Program-made: the position numbers and the translations under genes
Notes under the pieces: model-generated
Seen by the model: the letters and a program-made list of their open reading frames with translations, nothing else
Told to the model about the DNA's origin: nothing
The model's database searches: none
In this document: positions 1 to 8,682 of the stretch, piece by piece
Position numbering within the stretch: position 1 is the stretch's first letter
How the letters are laid out: each line of letters opens with the position of its first letter
Source of the DNA: Phycisphaerae bacterium
Lineage (GTDB): Bacteria > Planctomycetota > Phycisphaerae > Phycisphaerales > SM1A02
Direction: 5' to 3'
Assembly: GCA_018665385.1 (NCBI GenBank)
Contig: JABJDN010000048.1
Coordinates: 1 to 32,717 of the forward strand
DNA length: 32,717 nt

Positions 1-672
1 ATTGATGAAATCCATCGGCTTCCTGCTGCGGTAGAAGAATATATCTACCCCGCGATGGAAGATTGCAAAATTGACTTCACTCTTGATTCTGGTATGCACG
101 CCCGAGTTGTCACGTACGCTTTGCAACCTTTTACCCTTATTGGTGCAACAACACGAGCTGGACTTCTCACTGGAGCATTGCGCAGCAGATTCGGCATAGT
201 ACACAATATTCGTTTTTACGATTGCGATGAACTATCAGCCATTCTTCAACAAGCAAGTGCAAAGTTAGCGTTGCAAACTCCAAGCGAAGAAGCGTTCACT
301 AGAATTGCATCTCGTAGTCGAGGCACGCCACGAATCGCATTACGATTACTTCGCAGGGTTAGGGATTATGCCCAAATTAAGCACAACGGCGATATCAATA
401 TCTCAGTTGTAAATGCTGCACTCGAATTAGAAGGTATAGATGAAGCTGGGCTAGACACTCTTGACCGTGCGTATTTAGCAACCCTCTCTGGAGTGTACGA
501 AGGCGGTCCTGTTGGTGTTGAAGCGATAGCTGCAAGCCTGGGTGAAGATGCCGGCACTTTGCAAGACGTAGTTGAGCCGTATTTGCTTCAAGCAGGTATG
601 CTGGCTCGAACAAGGCAAGGTAGAAAAATTACATCTTCCGGTCTAAAACACCTTAATTTAAAGTCCAAATAA
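1..672 (+). CDS. ruvB: Holliday junction branch migration helicase RuvB, C-terminal part (5' end outside window)
   Basis: Frame 1 is open from base 1 (IDEIHRLPAAVEEYIYPAMEDCKIDF...). RuvB-typical TLIGATTRAGLLTGALRSRFGI, then a winged-helix C-terminus (GVEAIAASLGEDAGTLQDVVEPYLLQAGMLARTRQGR). Confidence 0.96.
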   Translation: MDEIHRLPAAVEEYIYPAMEDCKIDFTLDSGMHARVVTYALQPFTLIGATTRAGLLTGALRSRFGIVHNIRFYDCDELSAILQQASAKLALQTPSEEAFTRIASRSRGTPRIALRLLRRVRDYAQIKHNGDINISVVNAALELEGIDEAGLDTLDRAYLATLSGVYEGGPVGVEAIAASLGEDAGTLQDVVEPYLLQAGMLARTRQGRKITSSGLKHLNLKSK

Positions 673-722
673 CGATTTATCGGAAGATTTTCGATAGAAA
701 TCAAAAAAACTCGTTATTTTTG
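667..722 (+). terminator. Putative terminator/stem-loop overlapping the ruvB stop codon
   Basis: AAATAACGA (667-675) pairs with TCGTTATTT (711-719), followed by TT. An inner stem ATTTATCG/CGATagAAAT is also possible. The stop TAA at 670-672 lies in the left arm. Confidence 0.45.
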
Positions 723-952
723 GGATAATTACCCTTGGCAGGTACGTCAATTTCCTCAATGATACACTTGGTTGAGCGTGCAATGTAGCCCGCTCTAAAT
801 TGTTGCAAGGCCCACTATCATGTCTTAAGGCTTGCAAATTGAATTGGTAGTCCATTATTTTCTACCAAATTTTATAAAATGTTTATGGTTTTATGGAACC
901 CTAGACACTGTGTAAAGCGTATGTAATGACAACGCATGAAGGAAAAAAACAC

Positions 953-2164
953 ATGACAAACAAGAAACACATTCACGGTTTCACAATCGTAGAGCTATTA
1001 GTCGTTATTTCGATTATCGCTCTTCTCGTTGGTATTTTGGTACCAGCTGTTCAGAAAGCACGTGACAGCGCAAAAGTTACACAATCAAAATCAAATATGC
1101 ATCAAGTTATGATTGCATTGCAGACCTATGCTTCTGATCACAATGATCGAAACTTCACAACTGCACCAGATAACTTATCAAGTGGTAACCGCCAAGGAAT
1201 GGACATCGAAGCAGCAGTCGACGCTCTCGCAATCGCTAACACATACCCAATGGGTATTAAACTAGGCGAATACGATGGTAACGGGTACATCTACTTCATC
1301 GGTACACCAGATTGGTGTGGCGGCGAAACAGGTGGTATTGCTCCGTACTGTTTCCAGTCAGGTCTTACAACTAGTTCCACTGGTAAAGATGGCTACGGCG
1401 TTTGGCGTCACCCTAATGCTTTGCAATGTGCTGAATACATGGAAGGCAAGCCACTTCACGATGCATATTTCTCGCCCAAAGATGTAGTTCCACTAAAAGC
1501 AATCGAAGATTGCAAAGATAACTCTGGTTCTTACTGCCCAACTACAGCAATGTCTGATGTTCACACTGGCGCAACAGGAATCGTGACCTCAAACCTTCTT
1601 GCTATTCCTTCAAGTTATTGCATATCCCCTGCGTTAATGTACAACCCAGTTGTATACCAATACAATATTCTGGCTGCGCAACGACCAACTGACCCAATGG
1701 CATCACCTCGTGGCTTCCAACCTCCAACAATTTCACAAGCTAAATACCCTGCAAACAAGACATGGCTTATGGAGCACAACTGGCTACAAAACCTGAGTGC
1801 TAACGAATGCAGTCGGCGTCTTGTAGGCTCATGGTTCCTTCAAGGCGATGGTTGCTACGATGGTTGCGAACCAAGTCACTACAACGCACACCCAGACTCA
1901 GAACCAGTTTGCGTATTCGTTGACGGTACTGTTAAAACATACATGCTGAACGATTTCATGATTGATTCAGGTATCGCAGAAGCAGATATGGAACCATCAC
2001 AACGTACAGGTGGTCTTCAAATCACTAACCTAGGTAACTTCGGTTTCGACAGTGGTAGCCACGAAGGCTACTTTGCAGAAGCAAACGAAATTACAAACGT
2101 TCGATGGACTGGCCACACACACACCAAATTCGGTGCTCGTGGTCGCGATACGCTGTCCAAGTAA
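953..2164 (+). CDS. Secreted prepilin-type protein (N-terminal methylation/cleavage motif; planctomycete DUF1559/H-X9-DG-like family)
   Basis: [30 protein letters not shown] is a class III signal/prepilin N-terminus. C-terminal [16 protein letters not shown] resembles the H-x9-DG motif. ATG at 953 has an upstream GAAGGAAAA; the ORF is also open from 926. Confidence 0.85.
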   Translation: MTNKKHIHGFTIVELLVVISIIALLVGILVPAVQKARDSAKVTQSKSNMHQVMIALQTYASDHNDRNFTTAPDNLSSGNRQGMDIEAAVDALAIANTYPMGIKLGEYDGNGYIYFIGTPDWCGGETGGIAPYCFQSGLTTSSTGKDGYGVWRHPNALQCAEYMEGKPLHDAYFSPKDVVPLKAIEDCKDNSGSYCPTTAMSDVHTGATGIVTSNLLAIPSSYCISPALMYNPVVYQYNILAAQRPTDPMASPRGFQPPTISQAKYPANKTWLMEHNWLQNLSANECSRRLVGSWFLQGDGCYDGCEPSHYNAHPDSEPVCVFVDGTVKTYMLNDFMIDSGIAEADMEPSQRTGGLQITNLGNFGFDSGSHEGYFAEANEITNVRWTGHTHTKFGARGRDTLSK

Positions 2165-2201
2165 ATTGGCTCAGTAACATCGGATAAATTTTCCTTCATA
2201 G

Positions 2202-2234
2202 GGCGGCTACGCAAACGCGTAGCCGCCTTTTTTT
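2202..2234 (+). terminator. Rho-independent terminator
   Basis: Perfect 11-bp stem GGCGGCTACGC (2202-2212), loop AAAC, GCGTAGCCGCC (2217-2227), then T7 (2228-2234). Confidence 0.95.
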
Positions 2235-2254
2235 ATTCAGAGTACACTGCACAA

Positions 2255-3649
2255 ATGCAAGAATTAACACACGAGCGCCTCGTCGTTGTCGACTCCGTTT
2301 TAGACTTAGTTGGCAACACACCAATATTGAAATTGAATGCCCTCGATACAGGAAAATGTGACCTGTTTCTAAAATTAGAGTCTCAAAATCCGGGGCAATC
2401 TATAAAAGATCGAATAGCAATAACTATGATTGAGAGGGCTGAAAAAGATGGTCTTCTGAAAGAAGGCGTACGTATCATCGAAGCCACTGCGGGCAACACT
2501 GGTATTGCACTTGCTCTTATAGCTTCTTTAAAAGGGTATGACATAACCGTTGTCGTTCCGGACAAAATGAGCGAGGGGAAAATCGCACATCTACGTGCAA
2601 TGGGAGCAGACGTGATAATGGCCAGAAGCGATGTCGCAAAAGGCGATCCTGAATATTATCAAGATGTTGCAGAAAGGCTCGCAACCGAAAACGGGTGGTT
2701 CTTTGTAAATCAATTTTCGAATGAAGCCAACGTTGAGGCGCACTACAACTCAACGGGTCCTGAAATTTGGCAACAGTTAGAAGGCAATGTTGATGCAGTC
2801 ATTATTGGAGTTGGGTCTGGCGGTACAATCACAGGAATTGGTCGGTACTTAAAAGAGCAAAATCCCAATATAGAAATTATTCTTGCCGACCCAGAAGGTT
2901 CTGTACTTGAACCTCTTGTCAACGAAGGTAAAACTATTACTGCGGGCTCATGGCTTGTTGAAGGTATCGGCGAAGATTTTGTTCCTCCAATCACAGACCT
3001 AGGCGTTGTTTCAAAAGCGTACTACGTAAGCGATAAAGAAGCATTTACGGTTGCACGTGAGTTGCTTAAGAAAGAAGGCATTCTCGCGGGTTCATCCACT
3101 GGTACTTTGCTGGCGACCGCACTGAAATGGTGCAACGAGCAAACCGAACCGAAACGAGTTGTCACTTTTGCGTGTGACCATGGTTCTAAATACCTCAACA
3201 AAATGTTTAACGATTACTGGATGCTCGACCAAGGATTTATCGATCGTGAAAATCATGGAGATCTTCGGGATTTGGTTGCACGTCGCCATTCCACAAAAGA
3301 AGATTTCACCCTTATTGAGTCGTTGCCTGTTATTCAGGCAATCAAAAACATGCGCTTATATGACATAAGCCAAATGGCTGTACTCGATAGTAACGGCAAA
3401 GTCGTAGGCATTCTTGACGAGAGTGACATTCTGCTCGCTGTAGTGAAAGACGCAAACAACTTCACTAAACCTGTAAGCGAATTTATGACCACCGAACTTT
3501 CAACAATATCTGCAGACTCTCCAATCGATGCCCTCATGCCACTTTTTGCAGAGGACAAAGTAGCAATCGTATTCGATGGCGACACCTATCTTGGATTGAT
3601 TACCAAAATTGATTTAATCACTCACTTAAGAAAGCAGTTAGCACGGTGA
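2255..3649 (+). CDS. cbs: Cystathionine beta-synthase (PLP fold plus C-terminal CBS-domain pair)
   Basis: LVGNTPILKLN, LESQNPGQSIKDRIA, EATAGNTGIALA, GVGSGGTITGIGRYLKE, then two C-terminal CBS-type motifs (MAVLDSNGKVVGILDESDIL; VAIVFDGDTYLGLITKIDLI). Confidence 0.93.
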   Translation: MQELTHERLVVVDSVLDLVGNTPILKLNALDTGKCDLFLKLESQNPGQSIKDRIAITMIERAEKDGLLKEGVRIIEATAGNTGIALALIASLKGYDITVVVPDKMSEGKIAHLRAMGADVIMARSDVAKGDPEYYQDVAERLATENGWFFVNQFSNEANVEAHYNSTGPEIWQQLEGNVDAVIIGVGSGGTITGIGRYLKEQNPNIEIILADPEGSVLEPLVNEGKTITAGSWLVEGIGEDFVPPITDLGVVSKAYYVSDKEAFTVARELLKKEGILAGSSTGTLLATALKWCNEQTEPKRVVTFACDHGSKYLNKMFNDYWMLDQGFIDRENHGDLRDLVARRHSTKEDFTLIESLPVIQAIKNMRLYDISQMAVLDSNGKVVGILDESDILLAVVKDANNFTKPVSEFMTTELSTISADSPIDALMPLFAEDKVAIVFDGDTYLGLITKIDLITHLRKQLAR

Positions 3650-4842
3650 ATAAAAAAAACCAACACTTCGATTCCAAAGTTATTCACGCAGGGCAATCGG
3701 TTGAGCCAGTTACTGGCGCGGTCATGCCGCCAATTTTCTTAACTTCAACCTATGTACAAGAATCACCTGGTGTACATAAAGGCTTTGAATACACAAGAAG
3801 CCACAACCCGACAAGATACGCCTTAGAACGGTGTATAGCTCGCCTAGAGGGGTCTGAACTTACCGAGGAGCAAGATGCTTCCTACGGCGGTTTTGCGTTC
3901 TCCAGCGGCATGGCAGCAATCTCTACGACGCTCGACCTTCTCAACGCAGGTGACCACATCATTGCAATGGATGATTTGTATGGCGGCACGAATCGACTAT
4001 TCACCAAAGTAAAAGAGCGTTCTGCAGGATTGCAATTTTCATTTGTTGACCTAACAAATTTAAGCCTTCTTGAAAATGCGATTACCGATAAAACAAAATT
4101 GATCTGGATTGAAACGCCGACAAACCCAATGCTAAAACTTGTTGACCTTGAAGGCGTGGTCAACATCGCAAAGGATCGCGGAATACTCCTTGCTTGTGAT
4201 AATACATTCGCAACACCCGCTCTCCAGCACCCTCTTGATATGGGATTTGACATTGTTATGCACAGCGCAACTAAGTACCTTGCTGGGCACAGCGACGTTG
4301 TTGCTGGGATTCTTGTAACTGGAAATCCTGAACTTGCAGAGCGTATCCGCTTTGTTCACAATTCAGCAGGCCCAATCCTAAGCCCGTTCGATTCGTATTT
4401 GGTGCTACGTGGCATCAAAACGTTGTCACTCCGTATGCGAAGGCATTGCGAGAGCGCCAAGCGAATCGCTACATGGCTCAATACACAAGAGAGCGTAGAA
4501 CTAGTTATCTACCCTGGCCTATCCTCCCATCCCCAATTTGAAATTGCAGAGAAGCAAATGCAAATCGATGGAGAACTCGCAGGCGGTGGGATGATCACTT
4601 GCATCATTGCTGGTGGAATTGAAAAATCAAAATCATTCCTTGAAAAACTCGAAATATTCTCTCTTGCTGAATCACTTGGAGGCGTTGAATCGCTTGTCGA
4701 ACACCCTGCAATTATGACACATGCATCCGTTTCTCCTGAAAATCGTGCTGAACTTGGAATTGAAGACGGCCTAGTTCGCTTGAGCATCGGGATAGAAGAT
4801 TGCGGGGACCTTATTGCAGACCTTGAACAGGCGCTCGCGTAA
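3646..4842 (+). CDS. Cys/Met metabolism PLP-dependent enzyme (cystathionine gamma-lyase/synthase)
   Basis: KVIHAGQSVEPVTGAVMPPIFLTSTY, YTRSHNPTRYALE, HSATKYLAGHSDVVAG, SLGGVESLVEHPAIMTHASV. GTG start overlaps the cbs stop by 4 nt. Confidence 0.93.
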   Translation: MNKKNQHFDSKVIHAGQSVEPVTGAVMPPIFLTSTYVQESPGVHKGFEYTRSHNPTRYALERCIARLEGSELTEEQDASYGGFAFSSGMAAISTTLDLLNAGDHIIAMDDLYGGTNRLFTKVKERSAGLQFSFVDLTNLSLLENAITDKTKLIWIETPTNPMLKLVDLEGVVNIAKDRGILLACDNTFATPALQHPLDMGFDIVMHSATKYLAGHSDVVAGILVTGNPELAERIRFVHNSAGPILSPFDSYLVLRGIKTLSLRMRRHCESAKRIATWLNTQESVELVIYPGLSSHPQFEIAEKQMQIDGELAGGGMITCIIAGGIEKSKSFLEKLEIFSLAESLGGVESLVEHPAIMTHASVSPENRAELGIEDGLVRLSIGIEDCGDLIADLEQALA

Positions 4843-4848
4843 CTTCGT

Positions 4849-6075
4849 ATGAATACTATCGAACTTCATTTCCATTTTGATATTCATGAACCAAGTTCGC
4901 TGGCTAGCGTCATCCAATCTGCAAATGAGGGCAGTGGCAAAGGCGATGAGCGTTGGAGAGCACTGTGGCAAGAGCCGATGCAAAGCGAACATATCAGCGA
5001 AATTTCATCGTTGGTCTCTTCGCTACAGCCATACAAAAACATATTAGTACTTGGTATTGGGGGGTCAGCTCTGGGTACAAAAGCACTCTATCACTCCTTG
5101 CGTGATGACGATTCAACTAATTTACTTGTCCTAGACAACATTGACCCCCACACATTCAATTCCACCGTACCGCACCTCTCTAACGATTCCCAAACTGTTG
5201 TTGTTGTTATCTCCAAATCTGGAGGAACAGCGGAAATTGGAGCACTGTTAATGGCAACACAGAAAGCATTACCAGATGCTTCGTACGTTGCAGTCACAGG
5301 TGAATCTGGCGAATTACAAAAATTTGCAAACGTAAATAATTGGCCTACCCTTCCGGTACCTGACGGAGTTGGTGGCAGGTTTAGCGTCCTTTCACCTGTA
5401 GGCTTGTTTCCACTCGCACTTTGCGGCATCGCAATTCAACCCCTACTTGAAGGTGCAAGAGAGATGGATGAACTTTGCCAAACAACAGAGAACAATCCAG
5501 CAGGCAATCTTGCAAATGCTCTCATTTCAGCAATGCACGAAGGTCACAATATCCAAGTCATGATGCCGTACTGCGATCGACTTGTAAAACTTGCTGAATG
5601 GTATGTCCAACTCTGGGCTGAATCGCTTGGGAAAATCACTTCTTCAGGAACGAGAGTCGGTCCATCGCCAATGACTGCTCTTGGAGCAACTGACCAACAC
5701 AGCATGCTGCAATTATGGCGAGAAGGCCCAGCCGATAAAGTTATTGGTTTTATTGAACTCCAAGAGACCGTGGACGTCCAACTTGGCGAAAAGCCTCTGA
5801 CAGATTCGCTCTCTTGGCTTTGCGGAACCTCAATGGCATCTCTGCTCAGCGCCCAACTACATGCCACAGAACAAGCCGTCCGCGAGGCAGGTCAAAAAAC
5901 TTGGTCCTTACATATGCAGAGCCTAAATGGGCATTCACTGGGGCAATTTATAGCACTTTGGCAAATTACCGTCGCAATCGCAGGCCGGCTAATAGATGTA
6001 AACCCTTATGACCAACCTGGCGTAGAACTTGGCAAGTTGCTCACAAAAAAAGCATATACAAATAAAAAACCATGA
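4849..6075 (+). CDS. pgi: Glucose-6-phosphate isomerase
   Basis: LGIGGSALGTKALYHSL, VISKSGGTAE, DGVGGRFSVLSPVG (PGI signature 1) and NPYDQPGVELGK (signature 2). Confidence 0.93.
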   Translation: MNTIELHFHFDIHEPSSLASVIQSANEGSGKGDERWRALWQEPMQSEHISEISSLVSSLQPYKNILVLGIGGSALGTKALYHSLRDDDSTNLLVLDNIDPHTFNSTVPHLSNDSQTVVVVISKSGGTAEIGALLMATQKALPDASYVAVTGESGELQKFANVNNWPTLPVPDGVGGRFSVLSPVGLFPLALCGIAIQPLLEGAREMDELCQTTENNPAGNLANALISAMHEGHNIQVMMPYCDRLVKLAEWYVQLWAESLGKITSSGTRVGPSPMTALGATDQHSMLQLWREGPADKVIGFIELQETVDVQLGEKPLTDSLSWLCGTSMASLLSAQLHATEQAVREAGQKTWSLHMQSLNGHSLGQFIALWQITVAIAGRLIDVNPYDQPGVELGKLLTKKAYTNKKP

Positions 6076-6117
6076 CCAACAGGTCCCCGCATATGCGAAG
6101 CACTGTTTTTGAATATG

Positions 6118-6351
6118 TTAAAAACGGGCGATACGTGGCGGTGGAATTTCTTTTAAATCGTTTCGCTCAAACGAAGATGCGCCTTCGTTTTCTTTTTTAA
6201 TTGCGTCGTACACTTCTTTACGATGGACAGGTATTGAAGAAGGCGCTTTTATACCCACCCGTACCTTATCGCCTCTAATGTCAACGATTGTCAGTTCGAT
6301 GTCGTCACCAATCATTATAGTTTCGTCTTTATGGCGTGATAGCACTAGCAT
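6118..6351 (-). CDS. csrA: Carbon storage regulator CsrA (translational regulator)
   Basis: MLVLSRHKDETIMIGDDIELTIVDIRGDKVRVGIKAPSSIPVHRKEVYDAIKKEN. Start set at the MLVLSR ATG (6351) with GGAAGGA upstream; the ORF track extends to 6369. Confidence 0.96.
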   Translation of the reverse strand: MLVLSRHKDETIMIGDDIELTIVDIRGDKVRVGIKAPSSIPVHRKEVYDAIKKENEGASSFERNDLKEIPPPRIARF

Positions 6352-6412
6352 AGTAGAATCCTTCCTCAAGGTTGTTGCTAAAGTTGCAACTCTGCCGCCC
6401 TTCCCTGGGCAA
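6352..6412 (-). promoter_or_regulatory. Candidate CsrA-binding sites upstream of csrA
   Basis: Minus-strand RNA GCCC-AGGGAA-GGGC (6410-6397, ANGGAN hexaloop) and GAA-GGA-UUC (6364-6356) at the csrA Shine-Dalgarno. Confidence 0.55.
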
Positions 6413-6430
6413 CATCATGTCAAAAATCAA

Positions 6431-6874
6431 TTAAGCAGTCAGTCGTTCCTGGGCTGTGAGCCTCACAATTTCATGCCGAGTAGTCCATCGTTTATCCGCA
6501 AGCACAAGTTGCATTGCTTGATGGTTCGCTAAATTTACAATAATAGGTCCTTGTAAATTTACAGTTAACGTTTGGTCGTATTTGTTCACAATGACAAATG
6601 TTTGTGCGGTTTCAAGAGTTGCCAGCTGCAAGTCATCCATCTGCTCTTTACGAACAGTCGCTTGGTAATCGGGAACCCATGTTGATGGATCCGTTACCAC
6701 AAATGCTAATTCTGATGCTTCAGTTGATTGCAACCAGAAGAACAGACCATCATTATCTGGTTGAAGTAACGCATATTGCGTATAACTAGAGAACCCGAGT
6801 AACCCAGAGGGAAACTCCAAAATTCTACTATCATCAACCTCGACTGTACCGAATCGAGTCGTTTGTACATTCAT
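6431..6874 (-). CDS. fliW: Flagellar assembly factor FliW (CsrA antagonist)
   Basis: RFGTVEVDDSRILEFPSGLLGFSSYTQYALL...LFFWLQSTEASELAFVVTDP...IVNKYDQTLTVNLQGPIIVNLANHQAMQLVL. Directly upstream of csrA, the usual partnership. Confidence 0.95.
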   Translation of the reverse strand: MNVQTTRFGTVEVDDSRILEFPSGLLGFSSYTQYALLQPDNDGLFFWLQSTEASELAFVVTDPSTWVPDYQATVRKEQMDDLQLATLETAQTFVIVNKYDQTLTVNLQGPIIVNLANHQAMQLVLADKRWTTRHEIVRLTAQERLTA

Positions 6875-6950
6875 TCTCTATGCAATCCTTGCTGGTTCTG
6901 TGAATCCTTCAGTGCCCCACTCCGTTAGTGGGTGACATCCTGTCCGAGAT
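6875..6950 (-). promoter_or_regulatory. Candidate CsrA-binding leader of fliW (clustered GGA hairpins)
   Basis: Minus-strand RNA reads GACA-GGA-UGUC (6944-6934), CCCACU-AACGG-AGUGGG (6932-6916), UGAA-GGA-UUCA (6911-6901), GCAA-GGA-UUGC (6892-6882). The last contains the fliW Shine-Dalgarno. Confidence 0.65.
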
Positions 6951-7070
6951 CTGTTCGGCTTGAACCACAAGACCGAATCAACCACATATCATTGTGGTCG
7001 TCTTGCCATCGGCAGTATTGAGCATGTTTCGATAATCTATGTTGGAAGTAAGCGATAAGTCCGGTAATAA

Positions 7071-7745
7071 CTAGCGGTTCATCAACATATAGATTGTAGT
7101 TCCAAGTGCAACTACACAAATCGTAAGTACTACTGCAAGAATTCGGATAGTTCTCCCATCCTGCTTATTCTTACGCTGCAAGGCATGGAATGGTGGTGAA
7201 CCTGTATTTTCTTCTGCATTCTTATTTTCAGACTCTTCGCGGGGTGGCAAGGTCAACGGCGTTGATTGTGTATCCAAAATAGATGAATCTGAGAGAAAAG
7301 AGGACATCCCCTCTACTTTTCCTTCGGAGGGTACAGTAAGGTCAACACCGAAATTGTTTCTATCTCTGTACGTGAGAAATGGTGTCTTGCATGCTCCACA
7401 ACTTCTATCTTGTGCTGCGACATGTTCCCCACAACTGTGGCAGCGACCGAGGATATGCGCGATACCAGGCACTCTGCGAGCGACTTTCCAAAGTTGTCTT
7501 GTCGTTGGACCGCGCAAGATTGTGTGCAATTCGACTTCGCCCCTTCGAGCAAGCTCTGCAAGATGGTCGTACGTCATTCCTGGTAAGAATGGCGATTTAG
7601 GGTCTCTGATAGACCAAGGGCCAATTGAGCCCTCTGCGTACAACAAGCCATCTGTATCAAGCGAATTATCGCATGATTTACATACTGAAGTTTCTTGTTG
7701 AGTCTCCCCACAAACTGGGCAGACGAGTATCCTTTGTTTAGCCAT
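7071..7745 (-). CDS. Zinc-ribbon protein with central GYF_2-like domain and C-terminal transmembrane helix
   Basis: Cys pairs CPVC...CKSC and CHSC...CGAC flank GPWSIRDPKSPFLPGMTYDHLAELARRGEVELHTILRGPTTRQLWKVARRVPG. C-terminal TM segment ILAVVLTICVVALGTTIYMLM. Confidence 0.72.
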   Translation of the reverse strand: MAKQRILVCPVCGETQQETSVCKSCDNSLDTDGLLYAEGSIGPWSIRDPKSPFLPGMTYDHLAELARRGEVELHTILRGPTTRQLWKVARRVPGIAHILGRCHSCGEHVAAQDRSCGACKTPFLTYRDRNNFGVDLTVPSEGKVEGMSSFLSDSSILDTQSTPLTLPPREESENKNAEENTGSPPFHALQRKNKQDGRTIRILAVVLTICVVALGTTIYMLMNR

Positions 7746-8682
7746 GATATTACATTCCATTGTACCGTCCAAATCCGTTTGCTTGTGCCTAGTCCTCTTT
7801 GGGCTAGCCGCTTGCCAAAAAAAGATTTATTCCCCAGCGCATTCGCCAAATCGCGTAACTATCCATACATCCCCAATAGTCGCGAGCATAGACACCTCTG
7901 CCATTAGACAGAACGATATGTGGGCTGAACTTATAGAACTTGGGGGCAACGAAATAATCGAAGATATAATTTTAGAACATGCGCTCAAGGTGGAACTTCG
8001 TAAAAAGGGCATAACAATCGAAGTAGCAGATACTCAGTACGAAGAAAATTTACTTGTGTCGTTAACCGAAATCGATGCAGCTACAGTCGAAACAATATTA
8101 TTTACTAAAGGGATCGGTCCAATCCGAAAATCCAAACTCGCTTGGCGAAATGCCGCCCTACGAAAACTAGTTGGTCCTATAGACATGAGCGATAAAGAAA
8201 TACAACGCATGTATACCGTTGTACATGGCCCAAAATACTCTATACAACTTCTTGTGGTGACTACGCTCCAAGAAGCAACCAATGCAAAGGAACGAATTCA
8301 AAACGGCGAGTTCTTTGCAACTGTAGCACTCGAACTATCAATCGATCCAAGTGCAATACATGGTGGTATTGTCGATCCAATTTCACTTGCAGATCCAGCT
8401 TGGCCAGCCCCAATCCGCGAAACACTCTCAAGGCTTCAACCAAATGAAGTTTCAGTACCTATATTCACAGGAAATCGTTGGGTTATTGTTACCACCGACG
8501 GAACGATTTTTCAACCAAGCGTATCGTATTCTGAAGCAAAAGTTGAAATGCGTCGACTAGCGCTTCTTTCACAAGAGCGTTTCAAAATGGCACAGATAGC
8601 AAACTCGTTGTTAGAGAACGCTGAAGTTAAAATTTTTGACAAGCAGTTGCAACGACTACGTCCGAATCGTCAAACCCCGTAA
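7744..8682 (+). CDS. Putative peptidylprolyl isomerase (parvulin/SurA-like) lipoprotein
   Basis: Lipobox LAAC (VLFGLAACQKK). Parvulin-like YSIQLLVVTTLQEATNAKERIQNGEFFATVALELSIDPSAIHGGIVDPIS...PIRETLSRLQPNEVSVPI. Confidence 0.72.
   Translation: MILHSIVPSKSVCLCLVLFGLAACQKKIYSPAHSPNRVTIHTSPIVASIDTSAIRQNDMWAELIELGGNEIIEDIILEHALKVELRKKGITIEVADTQYEENLLVSLTEIDAATVETILFTKGIGPIRKSKLAWRNAALRKLVGPIDMSDKEIQRMYTVVHGPKYSIQLLVVTTLQEATNAKERIQNGEFFATVALELSIDPSAIHGGIVDPISLADPAWPAPIRETLSRLQPNEVSVPIFTGNRWVIVTTDGTIFQPSVSYSEAKVEMRRLALLSQERFKMAQIANSLLENAEVKIFDKQLQRLRPNRQTP

Noticed and set aside
658-855. 65-aa minus-strand ORF downstream of ruvB
   Set aside because: No recognisable motif, and it coincides with inverted-repeat structure; more likely leader/terminator DNA.
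3882-4253. 123-aa and other long minus-strand ORFs antisense to cbs, CGL and pgi
   Set aside because: Serine-rich antisense artefacts of the coding strand's codon usage; the sense genes are clear.
6105-6125. GTTTTT/AAAAAC stem between pgi and csrA as a terminator
   Set aside because: AT-only 6-bp stem with a 9-nt loop, partly inside csrA; too weak to call.
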